Source of the DNA: Amphiura filiformis | Taxonomy: Eukaryota > Echinodermata > Ophiuroidea > Amphilepidida > Amphiuridae | Assembly (NCBI RefSeq): GCF_039555335.1 | Contig: NC_092642.1 | Span: 9,000,752 to 9,064,751, forward strand | Reading direction: 5' to 3' | Length of the DNA: 64,000 bases | Shown here: in pieces, positions 1 through 12,269 of the stretch | Layout of the letters: every line of letters starts with the position of its first letter | Numbering within the stretch: position 1 is the stretch's first letter | The notes under the pieces: model-generated | What the model was told of the DNA's origin: nothing | Databases searched by the model: none | Seen by the model: only the letters and a program-made list of their open reading frames with translations | Program-made: the position numbers and the translations under genes

Positions 1-881
1 AAAGAGTATTGATTTTTAACAAGATATAAATATCTAGGACTGTTTTGTTATTTATAAAGAAATTGTCACCAAAATTGGTTGAAAATGCTCAATTTTGCCA
101 AAAAAATTGGGTAAAAAAAACATGTTTCGTTTTTGGTATTTTCTCCCAAACTGCATTTTTGCCAAAATTTGACATCACAGATGGATTTGTCAAGTCTTTG
201 CCATTTTAAATATGTATACTTTTAGATACTTTAGACCAACAATTGAGCAGTTATGAGGCCCAAAAGTTTCCGTAACTCCAGGGTTAAGATCAACCTTAAT
301 TTCATGAAAAATGAATGGTTTCAGATAATCAACCAAGCTTCCTGTGTTAAATCTACATTATATTTTACAGCTTGTGATAATGTCAGTTGAGGTGCCTACT
401 TAAAAATGCAATTTATTTTACAAATTGAATAGTCAATACAATTATTTAAAGATCAATGCTTGAAAAATACTGACTTGGCGAAAACAAATATATATTAGCA
501 CTGCTAGTGCTTTATATATTTGCAGAAAATATTTTAACCAGAGTAGGGAAAATCCAATCCTAAATGCAATTAGCAATATATTTTTAAATATTGAAGTGTA
601 TGTTATTACATAGTACATCTAGTCATAAAATGGAAAAGTTGAAATTATAAAGTAAACAACAAACAGAACTTTTAAATTTTTGTAACAAGCAAAAATAAAA
701 ATGCTGACAAAAATAGTGACTTACAGAGATGTCAAATAATGTACCATGTAACCAGACCAGTCTATTGACCCTTACATTCCCTTTCACCTCTCATTAAGGA
801 GAAAATAGTAGGCGTGGCACTCCTTAACGATCAGCAGGATGCATTTTGGTGTCACTAATTATTGCTTTGCACTAATTAACA
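1..881. other. AT-rich intergenic DNA, nothing recognised
   Basis: No open frame with splice signals, no inverted repeat and no tandem repeat that I can support. The stretch ends where a TTAA-bounded element begins. Confidence 0.6.
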
Positions 882-1996
882 TTAAGGTGGTGGCACTTGC
901 CAGCCTTTTGATAACTTCTTGACAGAAAAGTAAAAATTTTTTATATGAATTGGGTTCAGCAAATCTGCAATAACATAAATTACAATAATAATCAAAGAAG
1001 TACTGAAATATTGTGTACTACAGTAAGCCAAAAAATTAAGGTACCAGTTGTGTTTACCCCTGTATATCCTAAATAAAGACAAATATGTCAAAATTAAAAC
1101 AAGCAGCTAATACCCGAACTCTTTAGCTCTGATTCAAGACTTTATTTGTTGAAATTGGTTAAGAATTAAAGAAACGGTGATCTAAAACCTACTGAAGAGA
1201 CAAAATGAAAAGTTGCACTTTTGTGTTCTAATCAATGAAAGCATGACACTAGTTTTAACATGCTAATCAATAGAAGCACGGCGCTAGTTCCCTTGTTCGC
1301 AAACACTTTGTGTACAAATCAATAGCGCATGCAATGGAATAAACTGCAACTTTTAAATTGGCACCTTCCTTGGGGTTTTGGATTGTCGTGTCTTTATTTC
1401 TTGAACAATTTCAACGAATGAGGTCTTAAATTTGAGCTAAAAGATGCAGCTATTGGGTGCTGGTTCCAATTATGACAAATCAATCTTTGTTTAGGATATA
1501 TATGGGGTAAACATAACTGGTACCTTAATTTTTTGGCTTACTGTAAATCAATGAGTTAGTGGAAAGGGGCCATAGGCAATAGCTGCCAGGTGTCATGTTC
1601 TTAGACATGTGTACAATATAGAATGCAGAAATTGTCAAATGTCTATGGGGCAGCTATTACAGATATAGCCTTCTTGTACTACCCATCACAATTTTTGATT
1701 TTACACATACATTTGTATGACTGCATTCACACACTGGGTACAGGTGCATCAACAGAGAAAAAAACCAGTTTCTATATTAACCAACTTTTTTGAAGACAAA
1801 AAAAAAATGTCAACATCTAGTTTTATAAAGTTAAGCATAGTTTCACCCTATAGGAACTGAAATGTGAGATTATGTAATTCAAAATCATTTTGAGCTAAAA
1901 ATTTAATACCTCTATATTGACAAAGCTCATGTATTAAAATTTTGAAAAAATTCCCAAAACCATTCAAAACTGAGTTACTGGATGACACCACCTTAA
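882..1996. mobile_element. TTAA-bounded fold-back DNA element
   Basis: The two ends read TTAAGGTGGTGGCA and, on the other strand, TTAAGGTGGTGTCA, so the termini are inverted and TTAA flanks both sides, as expected for Kolobok- or piggyBac-type target duplications. Inside, 1010-1200 and 1380-1555 are imperfect reverse complements; for example GGTACCAGTTGTGTTTACCC near 1040 faces a GGGTAAACATAACTGGTACC-like stretch near 1505. No transposase frame is present, so the element is non-autonomous. A further small palindromic repeat sits inside at 1565-1683. Superfamily assignment rests on TTAA alone. Confidence 0.6.
1565..1683. repeat. Short copy of palindromic repeat shared with 37021-37280
   Basis: The segments CAATAGCTGCCAGGTGTCA and GTCTATGGGGCAGCTATT form an inverted pair here. 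The same arms, ending in an AAGAAGGC-type terminus, bound the longer copy at 37021-37280. This copy is shortened in the middle. Confidence 0.55.
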
Positions 1997-2402
1997 ACAT
2001 GTTTGATTCTAAACCAGCTGCATTATGTATTGCACTTTGCTGGTAGTATCCCTTTAAATTAACACATTTTGACCTCAGGTTCTATTATTTACGAAGTACT
2101 CGCTATAGAAAAATCACAATTTGCAACCTATTGTTGTTGTGAATGTGCGATATCAATAACAAGCTACATACAGTTAGTCAAATCGATTAGTAAGCTCCTA
2201 CTATACGATAATGACTGCGCTTATTAGCCAAGCATATACCAGTACAGTATGTTTAAGTAGAATCAAATATAACGTTACATTGTGATTTACTTTCAATGTT
2301 TTTTTTCCCAGTTGTGAAATATTTTGTTTTATTTTTGCACCAAAATTATTTCAATTTGTTTAAAATTTTGAATATTGTATGAAAATTTATACTTCTCTTG
2401 CT

Positions 2403-2782
2403 TTAAGGGTATATGAAGCAGTCGAAAGAAAAAAAAAGATTTTCATTATCTGAATCAATATATTATTGAAAAATAACACTTTGGTGTTTTGCTGCAAAAG
2501 TTCATTCTACAAATCATATGTATACTTTGAAAACTTGCTTAATTTATTGTTGTTAATGAGTTATGTACATTTTACAAAAGTGTTGTTGTTTCAGCCCTCT
2601 TTACAACATAACTCAAGAACCACAGGACCTACAAAAGTATATCTGTGATATTTGAATTCTTCTACACCCTTGCTATGAATTGAGTAATGCAATTTTTGCT
2701 AAAGCTCACTACCATTTGCAAGATGCTGTGAACTACTTTTTTTTTTGGCTGCTTCGACCAACAATACATCATATACCCTTAA
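2403..2782. mobile_element. TTAA MITE, family with copy at 55076-55415
   Basis: Starts TTAAGGGTATATGAAGCAG and ends CATATACCCTTAA, with GGCTGCTTCGACCAACA just inside the right end. These are inverted termini bounded by TTAA. The interior (about 2450-2700) is homologous, in the opposite orientation, to 55076-55415, including the segment around ACCACAGGACCTACAAAAGT. The small open frames here belong to the repeat and are not genes. Confidence 0.75.
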
Positions 2783-2937
2783 AACAATGTGCATGTGAAG
2801 CAGACAGGATCTATACATGTTACAATAGGAAGACAGTTATTGATATAAATGGATGGTACCAAATTGAAAGCTGCATGAAACAAGATATGTCCATTATGAA
2901 TGTTATCATCATCAAATAGATATATGACAACCACTTA

Positions 2938-3460
2938 GCTTGTCATTTGATCACTAGAAGAGAAATACACAGATGTAGGGGCCCTTGATGGGGATTAGGA
3001 TCATGAAGATGACAAAAACTTGGAACTTGTCATTTACATTGGCTTTGAGGAGTAATCTTAATGGTTTGGAGGATGAGAATGTTATTTGGCAGCTTGTCAT
3101 TTGATCACCTATAAGAGAAATACACAGATGTGGGGGGGGGGGCTTAGGGGGATGAGGATCACAAAGATGACAAAAACTTGAACTCAGCATTTACATCGGC
3201 TTTGAGGAGTAATCTTTCAACCAAAAAAACTGGTTTGGAGGATGAGAATGTTATTTGGCAGCTTGTCATTTGATCACTATAAGAGAAACACACAGATGTA
3301 GGGGCCCTTGATGGGGATAATGATCTTGATGATTCTTGAGGATGACAAAACTTGAAAACTCATTTACCTGTGGTGTATCTTTGTTTTTGAGGAGTAATTT
3401 TAAAACTGAAAAAAAAAACACCCTCAAACCAATGGTTTAGCGGATGAAAATGTCATTTAG
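2938..3460. repeat. Tandem repeat, about 155-175 bp unit, over three copies
   Basis: The block TTTGATCACTATAAGAGAAA, then CACAGATGTAGGGG, then ATGACAAAAACTTG, then TTTGAGGAGTAATCTT recurs starting near 2947, 3100 and 3270, followed by a partial copy. Units differ by substitutions and short indels, including a G-run expansion at about 3131. No coding signal. Confidence 0.8.
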
Positions 3461-4116
3461 GAGGAATAATATCAAATTTCAATATTTTGAAGAAAAAATT
3501 GTTTGTGTTTAGGAGAGCTGGTGCTTCATTTGGGGCAGCTGAAAGAAATGTATATTATAATGTTTTAAGGGTTGGCTCCTCCCTGATATTGACTTTAAAA
3601 TAATTACTATTACTCATCAGTGTCTTCATTAGATCATGGAAGTAAGACACAAGAGCTACACAATTTTATGGGCACTATCTAATGGAGCAAAATATCATAT
3701 AATATAATTTATCGCAAAAATATGTCATCATAAAAAATGAATGATACTAAATGTTTTGCAAAATGAAACTTAAAGATACTGATGCAGGCTTAATTGATCA
3801 ATTTATGAAGAGGCATACAGGGTGATTCCAAATGAAGGTAACTCATGTTTGTAGCACTTTTGTATGAAATCTAGGACTCTGCTGTAAATGAAAATATCAT
3901 TGAAAAGAGCCGATTTTGATTGTCTAAATTAAGAACTCTTGGTTCCTGTCTTCAGGCCATAATGAAGCCTGCGAGGCATTATTGATCAAAACCACTCCTG
4001 CCACACAACTTTATTTGCATTTGAATATCACGCTATATACCAGTCAACACACTACCATTATCATGATTACGTGGTTTGGGAATAAATAAATGTTCAGAAA
4101 TTGCATTTTATTGCAG
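3461..4116. other. Non-coding, nothing recognised
   Basis: AT-rich sequence without a supported gene or repeat boundary. If the exon at 4117 is real, this is intron or upstream sequence of that gene. Confidence 0.5.
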
Positions 4117-4287
4117 ATTTTTTCACAAGAGAATATCAACATAGTAGTATCAGTGTCATCTATAGGTATAAAACAAGCTGCTCTGCAATTAATACACACC
4201 ACCAGTAAAGCGTGGCCTATATTTCCACTCATCCCTGGGAGTAGTTTGCCCTTTCAAAACTTTCTCAGTCCAATTAAACTTAATCAG
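4117..4287 (+). CDS. Candidate internal coding exon, 57 codons, unknown gene
   Basis: I do not recognise the protein. The segment is open throughout, 171 nt long, and bounded by textbook splice sites: a pyrimidine-rich acceptor ending TTTTATTGCAG and the consensus donor CAG|GTAAGT. Both boundaries are phase 0, so it can be skipped without a frameshift. It reads IFSQENINIVVSV, then a mixed hydrophobic stretch ...IGIKQAALQLIHTTSKAWP, and ends ...FLSPIKLNQ. There is no clear motif, signal peptide or membrane helix. The intron that follows would contain the GC-rich minisatellite at 4495-4760. The opposite strand is also open (4189-4389) but lacks comparable splice signals, so I prefer +. Partner exons are not identified. 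Confidence 0.45.
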
Positions 4288-4494
4288 GTAAGTCATCGAA
4301 GACCTGTAACCTGGGCGGGTAATACCGCGCCTCACAGCGAGTATATTATCCAAAGGGATCATTGGTGTGTTTACCTCCCGTACCTCCACATCACATGCAT
4401 ACTATTAATACTTGTACATGATGAGCTATGATGATAGTAAACTTGAGCTTGGGGTATAAATGAAAGTGGTGAACATTGTTTACAAAGAAAAAAT

Positions 4495-4760
4495 AAGAAT
4501 GGGGGTAGCCAGGCTGGGGGTAATGGGGTAGCCGGGATAGTCCAGGCTGAGGGTAATGGGGGTAGCCCAGGCTGGGGGTAATCAGTGCCCCCAATCGATC
4601 TGAAATTAAAAAAAATCCCATAGGAAAATGGCCGAAAAACGGCTTGTGCCCCCCAATCGGATGACCCACGCTACGCCACTGGGGGTAGGCAGGATAGTCC
4701 AGGCTGGGTGTGATGGTGGTAGCCAGTCTAGCCCATGCTAGGGGTAGGCCCTTACCTCTT
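4495..4760. repeat. G-rich minisatellite
   Basis: Irregular tandem units built on GGGGGTAGCCAGGCTGGGGG and TAATGGGGTAGCC, alternating with GATAGTCCAGGCTG. The array is split by a 99-bp inserted element (4583-4681). The long minus-strand frame across it is a by-product of the repeat. Confidence 0.8.
4583..4681 (-). mobile_element. 99-bp hAT-like insertion inside the minisatellite
   Basis: Read on the minus strand it starts CAGTGGCGTAGCGTGGGTC and ends CGATTGGGGGCACTG, so the outermost CAGTG...CACTG are inverted. The flanks GGGGTAAT and GGGGTAGG agree at 6 of 8 positions, but both derive from the host array, so this is weak evidence of duplication. Related sequence (GTGGGTCATCCGATTGGGG followed by GGCACAAGC) occurs near 17812-17930, 23985-24060, 35245-35345 and 62960-63065. 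Confidence 0.55.
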
Positions 4761-4949
4761 GCAAGCATTCTCTCTCTGAACAATTCTGATGAAATGCAAT
4801 TTTTTTGTCCATATCAAGAACATCACACAAAATTCTTATTTGTTCCGTTCACTACTATCTACCAATATTTGAATTTGAAAAATTTGATATTCAAATTGTG
4901 TTATCACAGTAAACAAAATGGTTGTGGATTATATTTTAAAGGTATGTAG

Positions 4950-6108
4950 ATACAGGTGTAGGCCATGGTCATGGCCAAGTACACTGGAATATACTTTATA
5001 ATCCAACCCTATTATTTAGATAAAAGATTACAAATTATTAACAAAATATTTTAAAATGATGGTTTACACTGAATAGATTTTTTCCAACTTTTTCTGCAAA
5101 ATCTGTCATTGGTAGCATGACACCATGACCATTTTACAGCCAACATGATACATGTAGATTTGCTTTAAAATGCAGCTGTGGTATTAAATACACATTTAAA
5201 AGGTGATTTCTCATTATGCATTATTACCCCGGAATATTACCGGAATTAAATCTGCAGCATTTTGGGGTCGTATAATGTTTGCATGTTGTGAAACCAGCTT
5301 TTTCATAAGGGGGGAGGGTAGCAAGGTACATACCATGCCATACACAGCTTGAACTGCCATTGCTAGCTAATTTATGGAGTCAGATAGGGAGAAGGGTACT
5401 GACTGACCAAATGCCCCCTCTAATTCTTCTATCAAACTAAACATATTGAAATAAAAATTCAACTTCAATTGATTGTCAACATGGAAGTACTTCCATGATC
5501 TCAATGACCAAATAATTAGGCCCTAAGATGGTACTGTCGTCATAGCAGCAAAATGAAGCACTTTTAATTACAATATTTTAAAATGTTCTTAAAGGGTAGT
5601 CACGATTATGCACTTTCAGTTTCCTAATGCTTTGAACGGGAATTGGATTGCGTTTTTTCGATGTCTAGTGAGCAATTTTCTTCAATATTTTGAGAAAATC
5701 ATGTCAAATTTTCTATTCTATATTGTTTGGTAATAATGTCTTTTGCCAATAGTATGTTTAAAGTTGTAATTTTGTGTTTTTGATCGCAAAAGATCGGATA
5801 TTTTCGCTTCGATTCAATTCTGAACCCTTCGCAAGGGTGCCGATTTCGCAGAACTTTGACGATAATTTTGCCTTTTTGGACACTTAAATGCTTTCGATCC
5901 TTAATTTTGTTTCAACCGAGTCTTAAATTATCAAGCACAATACAGTTGGTACCACATTTATATACATTGATGAAATTTTAAAGATTTTTTTCAAGTTTCT
6001 AACCGCGCAAATCGTTAAGTGTGTATTTCCCATTGACATCCAAAATATGCGTAAGCCAGTCCTCAATATACATAGGTACGGCGTATATAGGACTGGCAAG
6101 CGAGTCTA
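4950..6108. other. Non-coding, nothing firmly recognised
   Basis: AT-rich. A stretch at 5590-6060 has a slightly different composition and contains GATCGCAAAAGATCGG. It starts with TTAAAGGGTAGTCACGATT like a TTAA-element terminus, but I found no partner end. Confidence 0.5.
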
Positions 6109-6501
6109 TTAAAGGGGGACTCCGGCAATCATAACATTATGCCTTTATGATAGAAAAATAATTATCAAGCACGAATCACATTGTTTTATTTAAAACAAAC
6201 TCATATTGACCATAAAAACAAATAAAAACAGTCGGCTCTCAACACGCGATATTCAAAATTGTCTAAGTGCAATGACGTATAAATGGTTATTTGTGTTCAA
6301 TTGTCGTCAGCCTTCATTGTATTACTGGGATGTCATTGCACTCGGCGCCTGGGAATTTTGAATATCGCGTGTTGAGAAACGGATGTTTTTATTCGTTTTT
6401 ATGGTCACTATGAGTTTGTTTTAAATAAAACCATGTGATTCGTGCTTGATAATTATTTTTCTAACATATAATAAGGAATATGTTCCGGAGACTTCCTTTA
6501 A
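6109..6501. mobile_element. TTAA MITE with very long inverted arms
   Basis: Ends are TTAAAGGGGGACTCCGG and, reversed, TTAAAGGAAGTCTCCGG. The arms extend inward for well over 100 bp: ATAATTATCAAGCACGAATC pairs with GATTCGTGCTTGATAATTAT, AAAACAAACTCATA pairs with TATGAGTTTGTTTT, and CAACACGCGATATTCAAAAT pairs with ATTTTGAATATCGCGTGTTG. The central loop contains two TGTCATTGCA/TGCAATGACG-type segments. There is no coding capacity. Confidence 0.85.
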
Positions 6502-6661
6502 AAGAAAATACAAAATTAAACATACCACACCCATTTCTTTTTCTTGATCCCATGATAAGAAGATAATAATCATCTTCAACCCAAAAATGGTCAACTCAAC
6601 CTATAGGAACAGGCTAGAACTGGGGAGTAAACCTCTGTAAACCACTCTGCCCTGGGCATAA

Positions 6662-6823
6662 CAGTGGTGTGTCCAGGGGGGTGCTTTGGGGCTGAAGCCC
6701 CCAACACTTTATTAAAAATCATGTAAAATCAGCTGTTTTTTGGTGATTTTAGCCATTAAGCCCCCCGCCTAACTCTGAAAGCCCCCCCTGAGCCCCCCGC
6801 AGGAACAGATCCTGGACACACCG
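6662..6823. mobile_element. Short hAT-like MITE
   Basis: Left end CAGTGGTGTGTCCAGG faces CCTGGACACACCG at the right. Flanks GGGCATAA and GTGCATAA match at 7 of 8 positions, consistent with an 8-bp duplication. The interior is rich in GCCCCCC runs. The right terminus has lost bases relative to the left. Confidence 0.55.
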
Positions 6824-9658
6824 GTGCATAAATGAATAATAATATATTTGAAAATGTACAGCTTGAAATTTATACCCCCTTTAAAGAAGTTTAAATGGTG
6901 AAATCAACTTCTGAAGTTTTCCTGAAAGTGAAAGATCTGTGTAAAGCCACATTGAACAGGTAAACATACAAACACACCTACGCAGTCTTCATATGCCAAG
7001 TTGGCATATTTACTTCATAAAGGGAAATGCCATACGGGGTCATACTTCACAGGAACGAAATTTCACATACAGAAGTATACAAGTAAACTGTCTTTGAAAG
7101 AAAAAATAAAACAATAGTTAAATAACATCCAGTTGTCTGTGCTACAGACCTGTGATCACTGACAACGTCAAACCAACAAAACGAGCCAATTTTGTCATAA
7201 CACCGAGGTGTGAAAAAGTAACCAAGCGAAAAATACGACTTCGGTAGTACAGACAGCATAATAGTTGGAATGTGAGGTTGCCCTGGTAATTTTAATAAAT
7301 GGTGTATTTGATGAGATAGAATATCATGACCTTAGGCTCAAGGTCATTGCAAAAATCAAGGTGCATAAAGTCATGCCCAATAAAACTCCACACACTCTGT
7401 ATATGAACCATGAATGTGACATTGGATCTTGAAGATGCACATGTAGGAGGGATAATTGCACCATGTAAACCTACTTCAGACATCTAACATAACAAACTTT
7501 TATGCTTGAAACTTCAAAAATTTTACTCACTTTCACAATCACTTTTATAAAGAAGATAAAATTGTCATACTTAGTCACATAATGAAATTGTTCATGCTGT
7601 CTTATTTGTTTCCTTATGAATAGATTCATTTTTCGACTTGCGAAATCACTTTTTGACTTGCGAAATCACTTCTTGATTCATCTAGTTCACTTGAATTAAC
7701 CGTATTAAAAACTCTAATAGCCCTCATCGAAAGCCCTATTTCTGGTTCCTGAATGGCTGGTTTTTTTTCAATGTGGGACAAACACCCATTGACAAAAGGT
7801 GTTGACAAGTCCAAAGTAGGTTATTTTTAGGGGGTAGGTCTGCTTTTTACACAAATGCATTTTTCATTAAAAAAGGTCTACTTTTTTGAAGTCCCCTCCC
7901 CCCCCAAAAAAAGATCCTGCATATGGGCCTGTATGGTATCGTTTGCTTTGATTGGTCATAGCAAATTTGGTGCAAAAATACTCAGGATTGCAAGAAAGAA
8001 AAATACACAGATGAACATTTCTTCTCCATGAAAACCACAAAAACTGTAAGTTATTAATATTTATTATAATAAACCAGTCTTTATATACCAATCATCTTTT
8101 TCACCCATAATTATGATAATTTTCTTCATATAAATTATCAAAATTAATACAAACATAATATTTCTAAGTTCTACTTGACTTTACAATGTTTTTATCGACA
8201 GCTCAGTATACATGATTAGCATAGTTGAATAACTATGTCATATTCACATCAAATAATTAGTACCGTATCTTCTTTCTGCTTTATAGCATGATCAATATTG
8301 TCTCAAGATGGTATCTGACACTATCTGTGCAAACTTCCTCTGCTGCAAAATGAGAATGCTATGATATTGCTAACATAATGAAATCCTTGCAAATTTTACA
8401 GAAATTTGAACAGCAAAAATATTGTTTTCCTTTATGCATCAATGTTTCATCCTTTGGACACACCTGCATCATGATTTTACATTTCATCAGGCTATTCCAT
8501 TTGAAATTCACACCCCTTGTACAATATCGAAAATGACACTGCTATCTCAATTCCCAATTCAATATGTGTATTTAAATCCAGATGAAAATGAAAATTTTAA
8601 ACTCCTATAAGATTCTGTACACAATGTTGTATGGAATTCCTATATATCTTCCCACTGTTATGGGGTTAAAATTGTTGGATCTGATTCTGGAACAGCTAAA
8701 ACAGTTGATTGGAACTTTAGAGTCTTCCTCAAGGGGAGGGGTGCAGTTTTCAAATGGAATAGCCAATTTGGAATAATTATATAAATAGAAATTCAATGAA
8801 TAGGACTGGGAATTTATCCTTCGAAAGTGTCAATAGAAAGAAATTCCTCTGTAAATCTGATCTCATCTTAATATCAAACAATAAGATACAAAATAATACA
8901 TAATTCCACTGATGATGATCCACTTACCAACATATGAATGAAATATACACCTATGAAGGTTTAATCTTAACCATATTATTTCTGTAAGAGGATGCTGAGA
9001 GATCACAGCTCAAACTGGATTACAATATTTCAATTTTTTTCAGAACTGGCATATTTTGGGGTAAGATGGCTCAGACCAACAATGTACAGTAACTTACTTT
9101 GAACAAGAGGTTTCTGTTACAATATTACAGAATTGGAATACAATTTACAAATTGGAATTTTTCAAGAACATGCAGATGGAAGCAATATACCGATTCAAGA
9201 TATCTTTGATATGCTTTAAAAGTTAGAAACCTACTGTGACACGTCATATCAAAAAGGCACCTTATATCGGTCCCTTTTAAAGTAATCAATACTAATCATG
9301 GTAATGAGATTTTATCTTAACTTGAAAGAATAAAGACTAAGCTTTAAAGTGTTATCTTGGTTGTTAAATTTGAAAATAATATGAAGAAAAGTAACATTTT
9401 CCCCTTATTATTTTGTTTATATTTTGCAATACTTCAACTTTACCTCTTAAGGCACCTTTTGATATGATGCCCCGCATTATTGTCTAGATCATAGTGAAAT
9501 ATATTTATCTAATTCTACATCAACTATACATGTTTTTATTGGACAGCATTTGTATATATTCAATTATTGAATAAAATACTAAAAATGTATGTATTAAGGC
9601 TATCTACATGAGTTGATGACACTTTGGATCCTGATCTGCTGAATCAGTTTTCGTAACA
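6824..9658. other. Non-coding, nothing supported
   Basis: Small features only: a two-copy 19-bp tandem GACTTGCGAAATCACTT-type repeat at about 7638-7676, and a C-run and A-run around 7895-7915. The short open frames here lack splice or coding signals. Confidence 0.5.
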
Positions 9659-9692
9659 TTTGCTAGCATCACATATATGTGATGCTAGCAAA
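9659..9692. repeat. Perfect 34-bp palindrome
   Basis: The arm TTTGCTAGCATCACATA is followed directly by its exact reverse complement with no loop. It abuts the left end of the inverted-repeat element at 9690. Confidence 0.9.
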
Positions 9693-10027
9693 AAAAAATT
9701 GTTTGGTTGTCCACCACCACCGTACCAAATTTTGAAAACTGGAAAAAATTACTGTGCAAAAGAATACCAACCCTAATTTTGAAATTCCTGAAAATAATTA
9801 ATTTTAGAATTTTTGCTTTAATAAATTTTTAAAACCATTAGTTCACACTTCGAACCTGGATTAAAATATGAAATAAAAGGAAAATAATAGTGAACTAATC
9901 CACATTCGCATAAGCTTCATCTTTATTGGTAAATTGATTATGCAGTATTGATTATTGAAGTTTTTCCAGCCACCCACTCCTACACCAACAAAGTTTTGGC
10001 GGACAACCAAACATTTTTTCCTTGGCC
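9690..10027. mobile_element. Inverted-termini element, TGTTTG(T/G)TTGTCC family
   Basis: Left terminus has an A-run then TTGTTTGGTTGTCC. Right terminus is GGACAACCAAACATTTTTTC followed by TTGGCC. The interior is AT-rich with no transposase. It shares its terminal design with 11458-11826 and 59128-59470, while the interiors differ. Confidence 0.7.
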
Positions 10028-11180
10028 TTTTTGTTATCTATATTACATTATATCCAGATACGGACATTTATCTAAAGTGTCATTTCATAAACCCAATGTT
10101 ACATCAAGGTTTGTTAAATTTCTTATAAGTACTATTTATAAAATCAATACAAAATCTCACATGAGCATGTTTTGGATGATTGCAACAGTGATTATTAGAC
10201 CTAAAAATATACAAATAGATGACAAAGGAAATATAAATCAATTTTTATAATAATAATGCATTTTCTATAGCTATACAAACATAAAACATCTGTTAAACTG
10301 AATATATCTATAGGCCTATGTATGCATCTTTTAATTGAAAAAGTGGAAAAATTACAGGTGCTAAGAATACTTCAACAAACTGTCATTTTGTAAAGCATTA
10401 TGTATGCAGTTATGCACTAGCCAACAAAACAAAATAAATAAATAATAGTGCAGTTCTGCAAATGTGCTCTCTTAAATTGCAAAAGTTTGAACCATTTAAT
10501 CCACAATTCCACAAAGCACTTCTTTAATATTAGCTCCATGAGCATGACAGGTGGAATGCTCTGATCCACTTAGGATTTGCATGATTTGGGAAATTGAACT
10601 ATCATTGTTAATGTTGATCCATAAAACTAGCTGAAACCCTTTATATCTGTTGCATACTTTGTCATGTTTGTTGTGCAGTTATATAATATTTGAAAATAAC
10701 AAAGTTCTTTCTGAATCTTGTATTTTACAGTACGGTACCTTTGGCCTGAGTGATCAGATCATAGCAATTTTTTGACCACGCTTGTATCATATTGTAGCTG
10801 CAAGTTTTTACTCAAAATTAAATCTGCAAAAAAACCAAAACATATCTTAGACAGGATTCACATGACTTTACCCATGTAAATGTGTAGCAACAAATAATGG
10901 TACCATATGGTATAAAAGCAGTGAGCATATTTTGAAATTTGTAGAGAGAAATTAAGCATGGCAAAATTGCTATATATTTTGGCAAGCTAATATTAAACTA
11001 CAAATTTACAATGCACTTTTTATAAACATGATTTAGAGATGTTCAAGTGAGTTTGGAAAAAAACATAGAATGTTTACAAACAATATGACAAACAATGTAA
11101 GTATGGTACAGATTATACAGTATTTTGATACAAAATGCTTTGTATGTCTCCATTTAAAATTTTAAATCACAGATCGAAGT
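10028..11180. other. Non-coding, nothing supported
   Basis: AT-rich intergenic or intronic DNA. The first TAGGCCTA octamer of the window is near 10311. Confidence 0.5.
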
Positions 11181-11350
11181 CAGTGGTGCATCGACCAGGT
11201 GGGGTACGTTTCCCCTGACTCAAAATACCATGCATCTTCCTTTTAACATGTTTTAGGCCACAATTATCCTTGTTCTGACCCATTTTGGTAGCCGGTCAGT
11301 GGGACAATTTCCCCCCCTCCCCCTACAAATGTTGCTCCGGTACACCACTG
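11181..11350. mobile_element. Possible hAT-like MITE without clear target duplication
   Basis: Left end CAGTGGTGCATCGACC and right end GGTACACCACTG are imperfect inverted termini with a CCCC-rich interior. The flanking octamers ATCGAAGT and ATGGATAT do not match well, so the boundaries are uncertain. Confidence 0.4.
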
Positions 11351-11457
11351 ATGGATATTTTCTTGTTTACAATAAAGAAAACCTTTTGGTCAATGGATTC
11401 TCACTTTCAAAAACAGGCAAAAAGACACTTGAACGCTTCACTTATGTCATTATTATA

Positions 11458-11826
11458 AGGCCAAAAAAATGTTTGTTTGCCCTTAGAGACCAAAATTTGG
11501 AGGGTCTGTAGGTTGATCTTTTTTTTCATGTGCTCTTCCTCCATTTTGACATGGAAAGTGAACCCACATCATTAGAGTGCAACTAAAACTATTGAACAAA
11601 TATCTCATATGTAGCTTCAAAACACTCAAAAATAATATAACTTAGAAATTATTAAGTACCCGGTATCCATACACTTTTGGAAGAAAAAATGTGCAAAAAT
11701 GATGAAATTTTTTAGTTTACTTTATGAGTTTACAAAAAGACTTTTTTAAATTTAAAAAAAGTGATCTGAGCTTTTCGTGTTTTGGGGATTGGTTGCTTGT
11801 GGGCAAACAAACAATTTTTTTGGCCT
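11458..11826. mobile_element. Inverted-termini element, GGCC-A(n)-TGTTTGTTTGCCC family
   Basis: The left 25 bp begin AGGCCAAAAAAATG and continue TTTGTTTGCCC. The right end is GGGCAAACAAACAA followed by TTTTTTTGGCCT, an almost perfect inverted pair. The interior is AT-rich and non-coding. The right side is followed by GCATGCTAAGCATGCTAAG, a small tandem palindrome. Confidence 0.8.
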
Positions 11827-12269
11827 AAGCATGCTAAGCATGCTAAGACAGAATACATTTTCCTGGCATAGTTCTGTGGGCCGTGACAGGCAACCACGGC
11901 CACTGCACTTCGTCTGCCTTTCAATTTCAATTGTTAAACGCAGCAAAAGCATTTTCGTTTTTGTCCAATTTTCACACCATGATTGACAAACATTAGGGGA
12001 TCTGATGAGGCAAGTTCATTCATCTGTAAAATGGGGCAAGTATTTTTTTCATTTATATATCATTACATTTCTGGTTATACTTGAATAAAATATAACAAGA
12101 GCAAACCATTAGCACCATAAAATCTGATTTGCTAGCTTGCTATTGGAGTTTGCTCAGTGAATGAATGATAGAAATGAAGGCTTCCAGGAAGCTATTGTCA
12201 TTAATTTTGCAACTTATAGTTGCTGGATATCAAGGGTTCAGAACCAGAAAGCTGTAACTCACTATGACC

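Noticed and set aside
4391..4783. 130-codon minus-strand frame
   Set aside because: Lies across the G-rich minisatellite and an inserted element; the composition explains its openness.
11181..11350. 8-bp target duplication for the CAGTGGTGCATC element
   Set aside because: The flanking octamers match at only about half their positions.
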